This document shows positions 44,164 through 53,076 of a DNA stretch of 64,000 nt, piece by piece; positions within the stretch are counted from its first letter, which is position 1; the number at the start of each line of letters is the position of its first letter. Both the position numbers and the translations under genes were made by a program. The DNA is from Kibdelosporangium aridum (GTDB lineage: Bacteria > Actinomycetota > Actinomycetes > Mycobacteriales > Pseudonocardiaceae). The stretch lies in NCBI RefSeq assembly GCF_900176515.1, contig NZ_FWXV01000001.1, positions 806,001 through 870,000 of the forward strand, read 5' to 3'. The notes beneath the pieces were generated by a model. That model searched no databases and was not told the origin of the DNA. It was given only the letters and a program-made list of their open reading frames with translations.

Positions 44164-46944
44164 TCAGCTTCTGGCGTAAAGGCCGTGGAACCCGGCTTCG
44201 CGGGCGATCTCCTCGGCGTGCGCGGTGTGCGCGGCGGCTTGGGTGTGGTCGTTCAGGCTTGTCAACGCGGCGGCAAGGCCGAGGTGGATCCGGGCTTCGG
44301 TGTGCCGCTGGCCGCCGCGGACGGCCAGATCAAGGGCACGGAAGTAGTGCCTGATCGCCTCGCGGTGATCTCCCCGGCGATGGCAGACCGCGCCGAGGGT
44401 TTCCAGCGTGCCGCTTTCGAAGCTCGGGTCGCCGAGCGTTGCCGCGATGGTGATGGCGGAATGTGCGTATTCCAAAGCGGTTTCGTGCTCGCCGAGATGG
44501 CTGTGCAGCTCGGCGTACTCGCACAGCAGTAATGACTGGACCGGGCGTTTCAAGGGGACGTCGGTGAAGCGCGAGGTCTCGGCGAGCAGGGCACCGGCCT
44601 GGTCGATGTCACCGGACTCGCGGTGGATGTAGGCGAGTGCGGCCAAGGACGCCACCGCACAGTTGGGCTCGCCGAATTTCTCGGCCAGTGCGAGTGTGAC
44701 CGTGTAGGACTCGGTCGCTGTCTGTGTGTCGCCGCGCCACCCGGAGACCATGCCGATGGCCATCAGTCCCAGCATGCGACCGACCTCGTGCATCTCGACC
44801 AGGTGGTTCGCATGCCTGACGGCCTCATCGAGGTCGCCGACGGCGGCGTGGCCGAAGGCGAGTTGGGTCAACGCGGTCGTTTCTCCGACGCCCCATCCGG
44901 TGTCCCGGCTCATTGCCAAAGCACGGGCGGCGTGCGTCAACGCTTCCCGCGACCGGCACTGCCGCATCCGCAGATCGGCCAGGCTGTGCAGGCCGATGAT
45001 CTCGCCTCGGACGTCGTTGACGGCACGAGCCGCCCGCAGAGCCCTGGTGACGATGATCTCCCAGTCGATCACGTGCGGATGGATGGAGAAGTACCCACGC
45101 ATCAAGGCGGCCAGTTGCCACGCCAACGCGTCAGGTGCTTGCGAGATGGTGGCGACCAGGGTGGGGCGTTCGGCATCCAGCCAGGCCAACGCGCCGTGCG
45201 GCTCGGTGAACGCGACCGGTGTGCCCGGATGGGCGACGTGTGCGGGATATTCGGCCGCGTACAACATCTCCGTCGCCGAGCAGAGGTTGCCCAGGCACCA
45301 GTCGTGGAACCGGTCGACCGGGCTCGGGCCGAGCTCGCGGCCGTACAGCCGAAGCAGGTCGTGGAACGTGTACCGGCCGCCGGAAGTCGGCTGGATCAGG
45401 TGCGCGGCGGCTAGCGTCTCGAGCGAGCGTTCGGCCGGGGACTCCAGCAGGTACGACGCCACGCCCGCGGCGAAGTCCGGCCCGGGAATCCAGGCCAGTA
45501 GCCGGAAAAGCGCAGCGGCCTGGTCGTCGAGGGTTTGGTACGAGGTGGCGAACGCGGCCCGCACCGCGGACTCCTCGTCGCCGTGAACCTCCAATGCGGC
45601 CAGACGGTTTCCGTTGCGCAGCAGCGAGATGTGCTCGGTCAGCGGGCGGTGCGGATGCGCGGCGAGGTCTGCGGCAGTGATCCGCAACGCGAGCGGGAGG
45701 TGTGCGCACAGCTGCGCGAGTTCGGCGATTCCTTCGTCCGGTACGCCCAGCGCGCCAAGCAGTTCGTGCGATTCGGCGACCGGAAGGCTGTTCAGGATGA
45801 CCTGCCGCGCGCCGTCCTTCACGACCAGTCCGTCCAGCCGGTTGCGGCTGGTGACCAGCACAAGGCTGCCGGAAGTCCCTGGCAGAAAGGGGCGGACCTG
45901 CTGTACGTCGGTGGCGTTGTCCAGCAGGACGAGCATTCGCTTGCCGCTCAACAACGTCCGGTACAACGCCGCGGCTTCGTCCGCGTCGGCCGGAACGCCC
46001 TCGGGTGGCACACCAAGTGCGCGCAAGAACCGGCCAAGGACGTTCTGCCCACGCAAGTCAGCTTGTAACTGCCCGTCAGGGAAATGCTCACGCGCCCGAT
46101 GTCCCCAGTGGACGGCCAACGCCGTCTTGCCGACGCCTGGCATGCCGGCGATGACGACCGCGGGAGCGGTTCGTAGTCTGTCCAGTTCGGACAGATAGTC
46201 CGCGCGGCCGGTGAACCCGCGGACGTCGGCGGTGAGCTGGGCGGGTTTGGTCGCCGGACGGCTGATGTCCTGGCGAAGCACCTGCTGGTGGGCCGTCTGC
46301 AACTCGTGGGACGGCTCGACGCCCAGCTCGTCGACCAGCCTGCGCCGGATGTCGGTGAACAGCTGCAAGGCCGCCGCCTGTTGCCCGCTACCGGCCAAGG
46401 CCAGCCCGAGCCTGGCGTGCAAACCTTCGTGCAGCGGCTCGTCGAGCTGACGCAACTGAGTGACCGCGTCGGCATGCCGTCCCGACTGGATGGCCGTGTC
46501 GGCGAACTTGAGCGTGACATCAAGGCGGCGCTGGGCGGCGGCCACGGCGAGGGGATGGGCGCGGACCTGGTCGGGCAAGTCGGCCAGTACCGGTCCACGC
46601 CAGCACGCCAACGCGTCGGCGAGCAGATCGCGGTCGGCCAGCGCGTCGAAGGCGTGCAGGTCGGTATCCGCGACCAGCCGGTATCCCGTGCCGACCAGCT
46701 CGATCTCCAGGCCCGCCCGCCGCAACCGGGACACGTACCCGGTGACCAGCTCCGAGCAGCTGTGCGGCACTTTGCCTGGCCACAGCACCTCGATGATCTC
46801 GTCCCTGCTGACCACCTGGCCGGCGTGCAACGCGAGCAAGCCGAGCAGGCAGCGCTGTTTGGTCGCGGCCACGTGGACTTCCTGGCCGGCGACATGGATC
46901 GTGAGTGGGCCGAGCACCCCCACCTGCCGGGTCACGCACGCCAT
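44164..46944 (-). CDS. AfsR-type regulator (SARP-BTAD-NB-ARC-TPR)
   Basis: This protein of 923-926 residues has a SARP domain (QVGVLGPLTIHVAGQEVHVAATKQRCLLGLLALHAGQVVSRDEII), a BTAD domain, an NB-ARC ATPase (Walker A GMPGVGKTALAVHW; RMLVLLDNATDVQQVRPFLPG) and C-terminal TPR-like repeats. The start may be ATG 46944 or GTG 46935. There is no Shine-Dalgarno, and a TAGAAT -10 element overlaps the ATG, so the mRNA may begin at or near GTG 46935 as a leaderless message. The divergent FAD-oxidase pair is a likely target because both share the operator at 46953. Confidence 0.9.
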   Translation of the reverse strand: MACVTRQVGVLGPLTIHVAGQEVHVAATKQRCLLGLLALHAGQVVSRDEIIEVLWPGKVPHSCSELVTGYVSRLRRAGLEIELVGTGYRLVADTDLHAFDALADRDLLADALACWRGPVLADLPDQVRAHPLAVAAAQRRLDVTLKFADTAIQSGRHADAVTQLRQLDEPLHEGLHARLGLALAGSGQQAAALQLFTDIRRRLVDELGVEPSHELQTAHQQVLRQDISRPATKPAQLTADVRGFTGRADYLSELDRLRTAPAVVIAGMPGVGKTALAVHWGHRAREHFPDGQLQADLRGQNVLGRFLRALGVPPEGVPADADEAAALYRTLLSGKRMLVLLDNATDVQQVRPFLPGTSGSLVLVTSRNRLDGLVVKDGARQVILNSLPVAESHELLGALGVPDEGIAELAQLCAHLPLALRITAADLAAHPHRPLTEHISLLRNGNRLAALEVHGDEESAVRAAFATSYQTLDDQAAALFRLLAWIPGPDFAAGVASYLLESPAERSLETLAAAHLIQPTSGGRYTFHDLLRLYGRELGPSPVDRFHDWCLGNLCSATEMLYAAEYPAHVAHPGTPVAFTEPHGALAWLDAERPTLVATISQAPDALAWQLAALMRGYFSIHPHVIDWEIIVTRALRAARAVNDVRGEIIGLHSLADLRMRQCRSREALTHAARALAMSRDTGWGVGETTALTQLAFGHAAVGDLDEAVRHANHLVEMHEVGRMLGLMAIGMVSGWRGDTQTATESYTVTLALAEKFGEPNCAVASLAALAYIHRESGDIDQAGALLAETSRFTDVPLKRPVQSLLLCEYAELHSHLGEHETALEYAHSAITIAATLGDPSFESGTLETLGAVCHRRGDHREAIRHYFRALDLAVRGGQRHTEARIHLGLAAALTSLNDHTQAAAHTAHAEEIAREAGFHGLYARS

Positions 46945-46952
46945 TCTATGTG

Positions 46953-46970
46953 TTCTTGACGTGTCAAGAA
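46953..46970. promoter_or_regulatory. inverted repeat operator between AfsR-type gene and FAD oxidases
   Basis: TTCTTGAC and GTCAAGAA are perfect 8-bp arms around a 2-nt GT centre, in the 91-bp gap between divergent starts at 46944 and 47036. On the minus strand TTCTTG and TAGAAT are 16 nt apart and could be the regulator's promoter, so a protein bound here would block it. SARPs bind direct rather than inverted repeats, so another regulator may act here. Confidence 0.5.
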
Positions 46971-47035
46971 TCCGGTTTGCGTCCTGCCGGTCTGGCTAGC
47001 GTGCCGCTCATGGCGGATGTGCGAGGGGGTAGCTG

Positions 47036-48634
47036 ATGGACCGGCGAGGCTTTCTGGCGACCACGGCCACGGTCGGTGCGGCGATGGCGCTACCGGGCGA
47101 GGCGGTCGCGGCGCCGGGCGAGAACGTGATCGGACCAGCAGCGATCGGGCCGGACGATCCCCGCTACGCGGACCTTGCGGTGCGGGGACAGAACGACCGG
47201 TTCGTCACGCTGCCGGAGTCGTTCCGGATCGTCAAGACGACCGACCAGGTGGTCCGAGTGGTCAACGAGGCCGTCCGGACCGGCAAGCGGATCACCGTTC
47301 GCAGTGGTGGGCATTGCTACGAGAACTTCGTCGGCGAGCCGACGCCTGGCGTGATCATCGACATGGTCGAGATGGACCAGGTGTACTTCGACGCCCGGCG
47401 TCGCGCGTTCGCGGTCGAACCAGGTGCGTTGCTCTCCGAGGTCTACGAGAGGCTGTACTACGGCTGGGGCGTGACGATCCCCGCAGGGCAATGCGGCACC
47501 GTCGCCGCAGGCGGGCAGATCCAAGGCGGCGGCTACGGGCCGCTGTCGCGCAGGCTCGGGTCCGTTGTGGACTATCTGGAGGCCGTGGAAGTCGTCGTGG
47601 TCGACCGGGACGGGCGCGCCCGTGCGGTGGTCGGTTCCCGTGATCCCAAGGACCCGAACCATGACCTGTGGTGGGCGCACACCGGCGGCGGTGGTGGCAA
47701 TTTCGGTGTGGTGACACGGTATTGGCTGCGTACACCGGGGGCGCAGGGCAACGATCCCACGAAGCTGCTGCCCAAACCGCCGCGCGGGATCATCGGCGGC
47801 TATGCGGTCTGGCGGTGGGCGGATCTCGACCGGGAGAAGTTCCGACGGCTGATGACCAATCACGCCGCCTGGCACGAGCGCAACAGCACGCCGGACGCGC
47901 CTGGCGTCAACGTGTACAGCGTCTTCATGATCGGCGGGAAATCCGCGGCCACAGGCCCGATGCCAGGGGACATGTTCCTGAGCGCACAAGCGGATGCCTA
48001 CCTGCCGGATGCGGAAAAGCAGCTGAGGGACTTCTTCGCGGCCATGACCGACGGAGTCGGCGGCCATTCGGAAGTGTGGACGCAGCCGTCGCCGTGGCAC
48101 GCCGCGGTGAAGGGAGCTGTCGCCAGCATCGGTGAGATCGGCAGGCAGAAGCAGAAAGCGGCCTACCTGAGGCGGCGATTCCCCGACAGCCAGCTCGACG
48201 CCATCTACGACACGCTGTCCGTGGAGAGAACGGACTTGGTCACCAGGATGCTGTGGATGATGTCCTACGGCGGCAAGGTGAACGAGATCGCGCCGGCGGC
48301 AACGGCGTCAGTCCAACGAGACTCGATGCTCAAGGTGCTGTACATCTCGGCATGGCAGGACGCCACCCAGGACAACGCGCACATCGAGTGGGTACGCGGG
48401 TTCTACAAGAAGGTGTACGAACAGACCGGCGGCGTCCCGGTGCCGAACGAGGTCAGTGATGGGTCGTACATCAACTACCCGGACGCGGATCTGGCCGATC
48501 CGCAGCTGAACACCTCGGGTGTGCCGTGGTACACGTTGTACTACAAGGGGAATTATCCACGCTTGCAACGGATCAAGGCCAGGTACGACCCGCGTGACGT
48601 GTTCAGCCACGCGCTGGGAATCCGTCCTGCCTAG
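47036..48634 (+). CDS. Tat-exported bicovalent-FAD oxidase (berberine-bridge family), copy 1
   Basis: The 532-residue protein starts MDRRGFLATT, a short twin-arginine-like signal. The FAD-binding PCMH domain has VRSGGHCYEN (His93) and IPAGQCGTVAAGG (Cys153). Both residues bind FAD covalently in bicovalent BBE enzymes such as the glycopeptide hexose oxidases, and the 60-residue spacing matches. The C-terminal BBE motif is YINYPDADLADPQLNTSG. Such enzymes oxidise sugar alcohols, phenols or alkaloids and make H2O2. Eleven bp downstream is a second gene of exactly the same length. Confidence 0.9.
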   Translation: MDRRGFLATTATVGAAMALPGEAVAAPGENVIGPAAIGPDDPRYADLAVRGQNDRFVTLPESFRIVKTTDQVVRVVNEAVRTGKRITVRSGGHCYENFVGEPTPGVIIDMVEMDQVYFDARRRAFAVEPGALLSEVYERLYYGWGVTIPAGQCGTVAAGGQIQGGGYGPLSRRLGSVVDYLEAVEVVVVDRDGRARAVVGSRDPKDPNHDLWWAHTGGGGGNFGVVTRYWLRTPGAQGNDPTKLLPKPPRGIIGGYAVWRWADLDREKFRRLMTNHAAWHERNSTPDAPGVNVYSVFMIGGKSAATGPMPGDMFLSAQADAYLPDAEKQLRDFFAAMTDGVGGHSEVWTQPSPWHAAVKGAVASIGEIGRQKQKAAYLRRRFPDSQLDAIYDTLSVERTDLVTRMLWMMSYGGKVNEIAPAATASVQRDSMLKVLYISAWQDATQDNAHIEWVRGFYKKVYEQTGGVPVPNEVSDGSYINYPDADLADPQLNTSGVPWYTLYYKGNYPRLQRIKARYDPRDVFSHALGIRPA

Positions 48635-48645
48635 GGGGAATGAAG

Positions 48646-50244
48646 ATGTCAGTGAATCGACGTGCCTTCCTCGCCTCGTCGGCCACCATCGGCGCGGCCA
48701 TGGCGATGCCCGCGGTGGCGTCGGCCGAAGGCCAGCCAGCTTTGGGACCGGTCACGATCACGCCGGCCGACCCGCGCTTCGAGGACCTCGTCCTGCGTGG
48801 TCAGAACGATCGGTTCACCCCGAGGCCCGAGTCGTTCCGCGTGGTCGGGTCGACCGACCAGGTCGTCCGCGTGGTCGGCGAGGCCGTCCGCGCGGGGAAG
48901 CGGGTCAGCGTCCGCAGCGGGGGCCACTGCTACGAGAACTTCGTGGGAGATCCGCAGCCTGGCGTGATCATCGACATGGTCGAGATGAACGACGTGTACT
49001 ACGACCAGGAGCGTCGTGCGTTCGTGATCCAGCCGGGTGCGTTGCTGTCCGAAGTGTTCCAGACGCTCTACTTCGGTTGGGGTGTGACGATTCCAGGCGG
49101 TCAGTGCGGGACGGTGGCCGCTGGCGGGCATATCCTCGGCGGCGGCTACGGTCCGCTGTCCCGGCGTGACGGGTCCGTTGTGGACTACCTGTACGCGGTC
49201 GAAGTCGTTGTGGTGGACCGTCATGGTCATGCGCGGGCGATCGTGGCCACACGCGAGCCGGACGATCCGAACCACGACCTGTGGTGGGCGCACGCCGGTG
49301 GCGGTGGCGGGAACTTCGGGGTGGTGACGAAGTACTGGATGCGTTCGCCGGGCGCGACCGGGAACGATCCGTCGAAGCTGCTGCCGAAACCGCCGAGTGC
49401 GATCCTCGGCGGTTTCATGGTCTGGAACTGGCGTGATCTGACGAAGGACAGTTTCCGCCGCCTGCTGACCAACCACGGGCAGTGGTATGAGCGCAACACC
49501 GCGCCGGACACGCTGGCCAGCGTCTTCATGATCAACGGGCACAAGGAGGGCCAGCCGCCGCCCCCGCCGCTGGCCGGCGACCTGTTCCTGACCGCCCAGA
49601 TCGACGCGGGTGCGCCGAATGCCGAGCGTTTTCTGCGCGGGTACCTCGACGCCATCAGCGACGGAGTCGGTGGCACTCCGATCATCTCCCCCCAACCGGC
49701 ACCGTGGCTGACTTCCGTGCAGCGCTCGGTGCAGGGTGTCGGAGAGATCGGCAGGCAGAAGAACAAGGCAGCCTATTTGCGCAGGCGCTACAACGATCAC
49801 CAGCTCGACACCCTGTACGCGCACTTGTCCAATGTGGATCCTTCGCTGGCTGTCACCATGCTGTGGCTAGTGTCCTACGGCGGCAAAGTGAACACCGTCG
49901 ACCCGGCGGCGACCGCCTTGGCCGACCGCGACTCGTTGCTCAAAACCGTCTACATCGCGGCGTGGGAGGACCCGGCTGCGGACGACGCGCACATCAAGTG
50001 GATTCGCCAGTTCTACAAGGACGTGTACGCGCAGACCGGAGGTGTTCCGGTGCCGAACGAGGTCAACGGCGGGTCGTACATCAACTACCCGGACATCGAC
50101 CTGGCCGATCCGGCGTGGAACACCTCCGGTGTGCCGTGGTCCACCTTGTACTACAAGGGAAACTACCCACGCCTGCAACGGATCAAGGCGAAATACGATC
50201 CGCGTGACGTGTTCACGCACAAGCTGGGCATCCGTCCTGCCTAG
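48646..50244 (+). CDS. Tat-exported bicovalent-FAD oxidase, tandem copy 2
   Basis: The 532-residue protein is a clear paralogue of the preceding gene, same length and similar throughout. It has a twin-arginine-like signal (NRRAFLASSATIGAAM), VRSGGHCYEN (His94), GGQCGTVAAGG (Cys154) and C-terminal YINYPDIDLADPAWNTSG. ATG 48646 is preferred over ATG 48640 because GGGGG is then 7 nt upstream. Small differences (FFAAM to YLDAI, a Pro-rich PPPPPLAGD loop) suggest substrate divergence. The TAG stop overlaps the convergent gene stop in CTAG. Confidence 0.9.
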   Translation: MSVNRRAFLASSATIGAAMAMPAVASAEGQPALGPVTITPADPRFEDLVLRGQNDRFTPRPESFRVVGSTDQVVRVVGEAVRAGKRVSVRSGGHCYENFVGDPQPGVIIDMVEMNDVYYDQERRAFVIQPGALLSEVFQTLYFGWGVTIPGGQCGTVAAGGHILGGGYGPLSRRDGSVVDYLYAVEVVVVDRHGHARAIVATREPDDPNHDLWWAHAGGGGGNFGVVTKYWMRSPGATGNDPSKLLPKPPSAILGGFMVWNWRDLTKDSFRRLLTNHGQWYERNTAPDTLASVFMINGHKEGQPPPPPLAGDLFLTAQIDAGAPNAERFLRGYLDAISDGVGGTPIISPQPAPWLTSVQRSVQGVGEIGRQKNKAAYLRRRYNDHQLDTLYAHLSNVDPSLAVTMLWLVSYGGKVNTVDPAATALADRDSLLKTVYIAAWEDPAADDAHIKWIRQFYKDVYAQTGGVPVPNEVNGGSYINYPDIDLADPAWNTSGVPWSTLYYKGNYPRLQRIKAKYDPRDVFTHKLGIRPA

Positions 50245-51959
50245 GGGTAATTGGCCAGGTTGGCCACGTTCCGCTGGGGGTTGGACGGTCCGCCGGTGTT
50301 GTTGATGATCCGGTTGATCGTGCCCGCGCCACCGAGAGACACGGTCACCATGCTGTGGAACCGGACGCCGGGGACGTTGGGCACCTCGAAGGCCCGTTCA
50401 CCGACAACACTGCGGTTGACATTGAAGTTGCAGTAGCTGCCCAGGCCCCACGCCTCGTGGTCGGTGACGTTGTTGGCCACCTTGTAGGCCGCGTAACCCC
50501 GTGTCGACCCGTTCATCCAGGCTGCCTGGTTGGGCGGGTCGTACGGCATTTCGTTCTGGTAGAAGTACGTCCGGCCGCGGTTGCCGTTCCAGATGGTCTG
50601 GTACTTCTGGTAGTGCTCGACGAACAAGCCGTACGCGGTCACGTCGTTGCCGTTCACGATCAGGCCCACATCCGCGGTGTTGGTGTTCCAGCCGACACCG
50701 GAACCGTGGTCGCCACGCCAGATCCACGAGTGGTCGGAGATGACGTTGTTGCTGTTGATCACCAGGCTGTTGGTGGCCCGGCCGACACCCGCACCGCCGA
50801 CCCGGATGAACAGGTCGTGCAACGAAGTCGGGTTGGCGGCGTGGTTGGCGCTCGACCCGTTCGGTCCGATTTGGACGAGCGTGTTGGAGTTGGTTGCGCC
50901 CGCGTCAACCAGGATCCCGGCGATCTTCACACCGTCCACATCGGCCACTGACAGCGCGGTGATGCCGTTCTCCGGGATGAAGGTCGCCAGCCCGAGCCCG
51001 AGTACGACGGTGTTCGGCCGGGTGACCTGGATGGTCTGGTTGAGCCGGTAGATGCCGGGCGTGACAAGCAGATGCTGGCCCTGGGCGAGTGCCGCGTTGA
51101 TCTGCGCGGCGGTGGTACCGGGCTTGACGATGAAGAACTGGGAGACGGGAATCGAAGTGCCTGCCGGAGCCCCGCTCTGCCACGTCGTGCCACGGGCGTT
51201 GTTGCGCAGGCCAGGGACGAAGACGTGGTAGTTGCGGCTCGAATCGGCGTAGAGGAACGGCTTCTCCCGGATGACCGGGGTGTTGGCCACCGTGGTGTGC
51301 GGCGGGCTGGGGAACGTGTTCGCCGGAGCACCGGCGACACCGGTGAACACCATGTTCCAGTTCGCGCCGGACCAGCTGCCGATCTGGGAGTCGCGGGTGT
51401 ACCACTGCTGTTGCGAGCCGGACCGGATCTGTCCGTCGATCTTGCTGTCGGCGATGAACCCGCCGCTGGACCACCCGCCGTCATCGAGCTGGAGGTTGCC
51501 CTTCAGATGCATCCGGCGATAGGGAGCGGCCTGCGAGACGGCCCACCGGTCGGTGCCACCACTGGGTGCGACCGCGAGGTTTTCCGCGCCACGCCAGAAG
51601 TTGTGCGTGGCGTTGCCGCCGAACCAGTCGGCCTCCACATGCACCGCGCCGTTGATGTTGGTGTTGTCCGGTGACATGCCCAGACCGAGGACCTGGGTGT
51701 AGTAGCCGACATTGATGTTGACGTTGTACGAACCGGGCTCGAACAGGAACGCGTACCGGTTCGAACCGAACTGGCTGCGCTCTTGTTGCGTGAACACCTG
51801 GTTCACGCGCTGCTGGATGGTGGCCTGCGGGGTGCCCGGCGTGAAGATGATGACGTTCGGCCCAAGGTCGGGCGGTGCCGCGATCGCCTGCGGCGTGACG
51901 ATGAGTGCGCCGGTGAGCGAGGCGAGCACACCCAGCCGAAGAAGTCGCCGTGAGATCAC
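50241..51959 (-). CDS. secreted right-handed beta-helix protein, possible glycanase
   Basis: The 572-residue protein has a Sec signal (RLGVLASLTGALIVTPQAIAA). The mature part has many short repeating strands: LGLGMSPDNTNING, MHLKGNLQLDDGG, IYRLNQTIQVTRPNTVVLGLG, SLVINSNNVISDHSWIWRGDHG. This is the pattern of GH55- or pectate-lyase-like double beta-helix enzymes and their secreted relatives, but I cannot fix a family or substrate. A LacI-type operator-like site lies 116 bp upstream (52075), similar to that before the GH3 glycosidase, which supports a polysaccharide role. Confidence 0.7.
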   Translation of the reverse strand: MISRRLLRLGVLASLTGALIVTPQAIAAPPDLGPNVIIFTPGTPQATIQQRVNQVFTQQERSQFGSNRYAFLFEPGSYNVNINVGYYTQVLGLGMSPDNTNINGAVHVEADWFGGNATHNFWRGAENLAVAPSGGTDRWAVSQAAPYRRMHLKGNLQLDDGGWSSGGFIADSKIDGQIRSGSQQQWYTRDSQIGSWSGANWNMVFTGVAGAPANTFPSPPHTTVANTPVIREKPFLYADSSRNYHVFVPGLRNNARGTTWQSGAPAGTSIPVSQFFIVKPGTTAAQINAALAQGQHLLVTPGIYRLNQTIQVTRPNTVVLGLGLATFIPENGITALSVADVDGVKIAGILVDAGATNSNTLVQIGPNGSSANHAANPTSLHDLFIRVGGAGVGRATNSLVINSNNVISDHSWIWRGDHGSGVGWNTNTADVGLIVNGNDVTAYGLFVEHYQKYQTIWNGNRGRTYFYQNEMPYDPPNQAAWMNGSTRGYAAYKVANNVTDHEAWGLGSYCNFNVNRSVVGERAFEVPNVPGVRFHSMVTVSLGGAGTINRIINNTGGPSNPQRNVANLANYP

Positions 51960-52074
51960 CAGAATCTCCTAACGTCGGCCGCTACCGCTCGCCATCAGGG
52001 CAGGGCCGAGCGCGCAACGGCGTCCCATCCACCTGGCGGCGACACGCTCATGTGCGCGACGTGGAGCAGGGCCA

Positions 52075-52088
52075 TGGTAGCGCTCTCA
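52075..52088. promoter_or_regulatory. LacI-type operator-like site before the beta-helix gene
   Basis: TGGTAGCGCTCTCA has the AGCGCT core with a partly symmetric flank and reads TGAGAGCGCTACCA on the gene strand, close to CebR/LacI sites. It shares AGCGCTCTC with the perfect operator at 15514. Two positions break symmetry, so it is weaker. Confidence 0.5.
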
Positions 52089-52131
52089 CGGCGGTGACGC
52101 GACGAAGTAGCGCTGACCGGAACAGCTGTGC

Positions 52132-53046
52132 TTAGCGCGCGTCGAGGAAGCGGACGGCCTCGTTGACCATGTCACACAAGGGACAAGCCCGAGTCGTTGT
52201 CGTCGTGGGCGGACGTTCGACGGCCCGGGCGGAGGGCTCCTGCGTTGGGGTGGAAGTAGGAGCCTGAGCCGTGCTCCGCGGCTTGTGCGTCGGGGGCGCA
52301 GGTTTCGGAGGCTGCACAGTCGCAGTCATGGTGACGGTCGTCGGCACGGTCACCGGAGGAAGCGTGACTGTCGGCAGGGACGGTGCCGGACCGGAGGCGG
52401 TGACCTGGCCTGCGGACGGCGCGTCGCCCACCATTGCCACCACAGCAAGGCATGCCGCGCACGCCCCGGCAATCGCCAGCGGCACTCGCAGAGACCGTCG
52501 TCCAGGCGCCTTGACTCGGTCTCGCCCGTTCTTCTTCGCCCGTCGAAGCGCTGCGTCGGCTTCGACGATCAACGCCTCAAGGTCACTGTCCGGATGCCCG
52601 ATCGCGACGCCGAAAGAGGCCGTGATCGACTCGATCCGGACTGTTCCGCCCTCGGTGGGGGCGTGCACGATCAACGAGCGCACGTCCTGCCTGACCCGCT
52701 CGGTCACGACCACGGCCTCGCCAAGGGTGGTCTCGGGGAGGAGGAGCAGGAACTCGTCGCCGCCGTGCCCGCCGTACCGCCCGAGAAGATCACCCTTTCG
52801 TGTGCTGTGCCTCAACGTGTCGGCCACCGCCTTGAGCACCGCATCCCCGGCGACGTGGCCGTACTTGTCGTTGACGCGCTTGAAGTTGTCGAGATCGACG
52901 ACGACCAACGCGGTCGATGAGGACGCCGCGAGCAGACGTGGCGCCTGCGCGTCCCATCCCCACCTGTCCAGCAACATCGTCAGGCGGTCGGTAGCCCATG
53001 GCCCGTGCGGGTAACCGCACGAATCGCAGCTGGACGAATTGGTCAT
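52132..53046 (-). CDS. GGDEF protein with membrane anchor and exported Pro/Thr-rich tail
   Basis: The 304-residue protein puts the GGDEF domain first (residues about 20-180: ALVVVDLDNFKRVNDKYGHVAGD, then RYGGHGGDEFLLLLPE). One transmembrane helix follows (about 188-208, VPLAIAGACAACLAVVAMVG) and then a long Pro/Thr-rich tail ending in ACPLCDMVNEAV. The catalytic GGDEF is intact, but the normal RYGGDEF is expanded to RYGGHGGDEF. The order cytoplasmic cyclase, helix, outside tail is the reverse of most sensors. The CPLC pair outside could be redox-active. Confidence 0.85.
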   Translation of the reverse strand: MTNSSSCDSCGYPHGPWATDRLTMLLDRWGWDAQAPRLLAASSSTALVVVDLDNFKRVNDKYGHVAGDAVLKAVADTLRHSTRKGDLLGRYGGHGGDEFLLLLPETTLGEAVVVTERVRQDVRSLIVHAPTEGGTVRIESITASFGVAIGHPDSDLEALIVEADAALRRAKKNGRDRVKAPGRRSLRVPLAIAGACAACLAVVAMVGDAPSAGQVTASGPAPSLPTVTLPPVTVPTTVTMTATVQPPKPAPPTHKPRSTAQAPTSTPTQEPSARAVERPPTTTTTRACPLCDMVNEAVRFLDAR

Positions 53047-53076
53047 CTTGGGGCAGTCTCCCTTCGGCCGGAGAGA

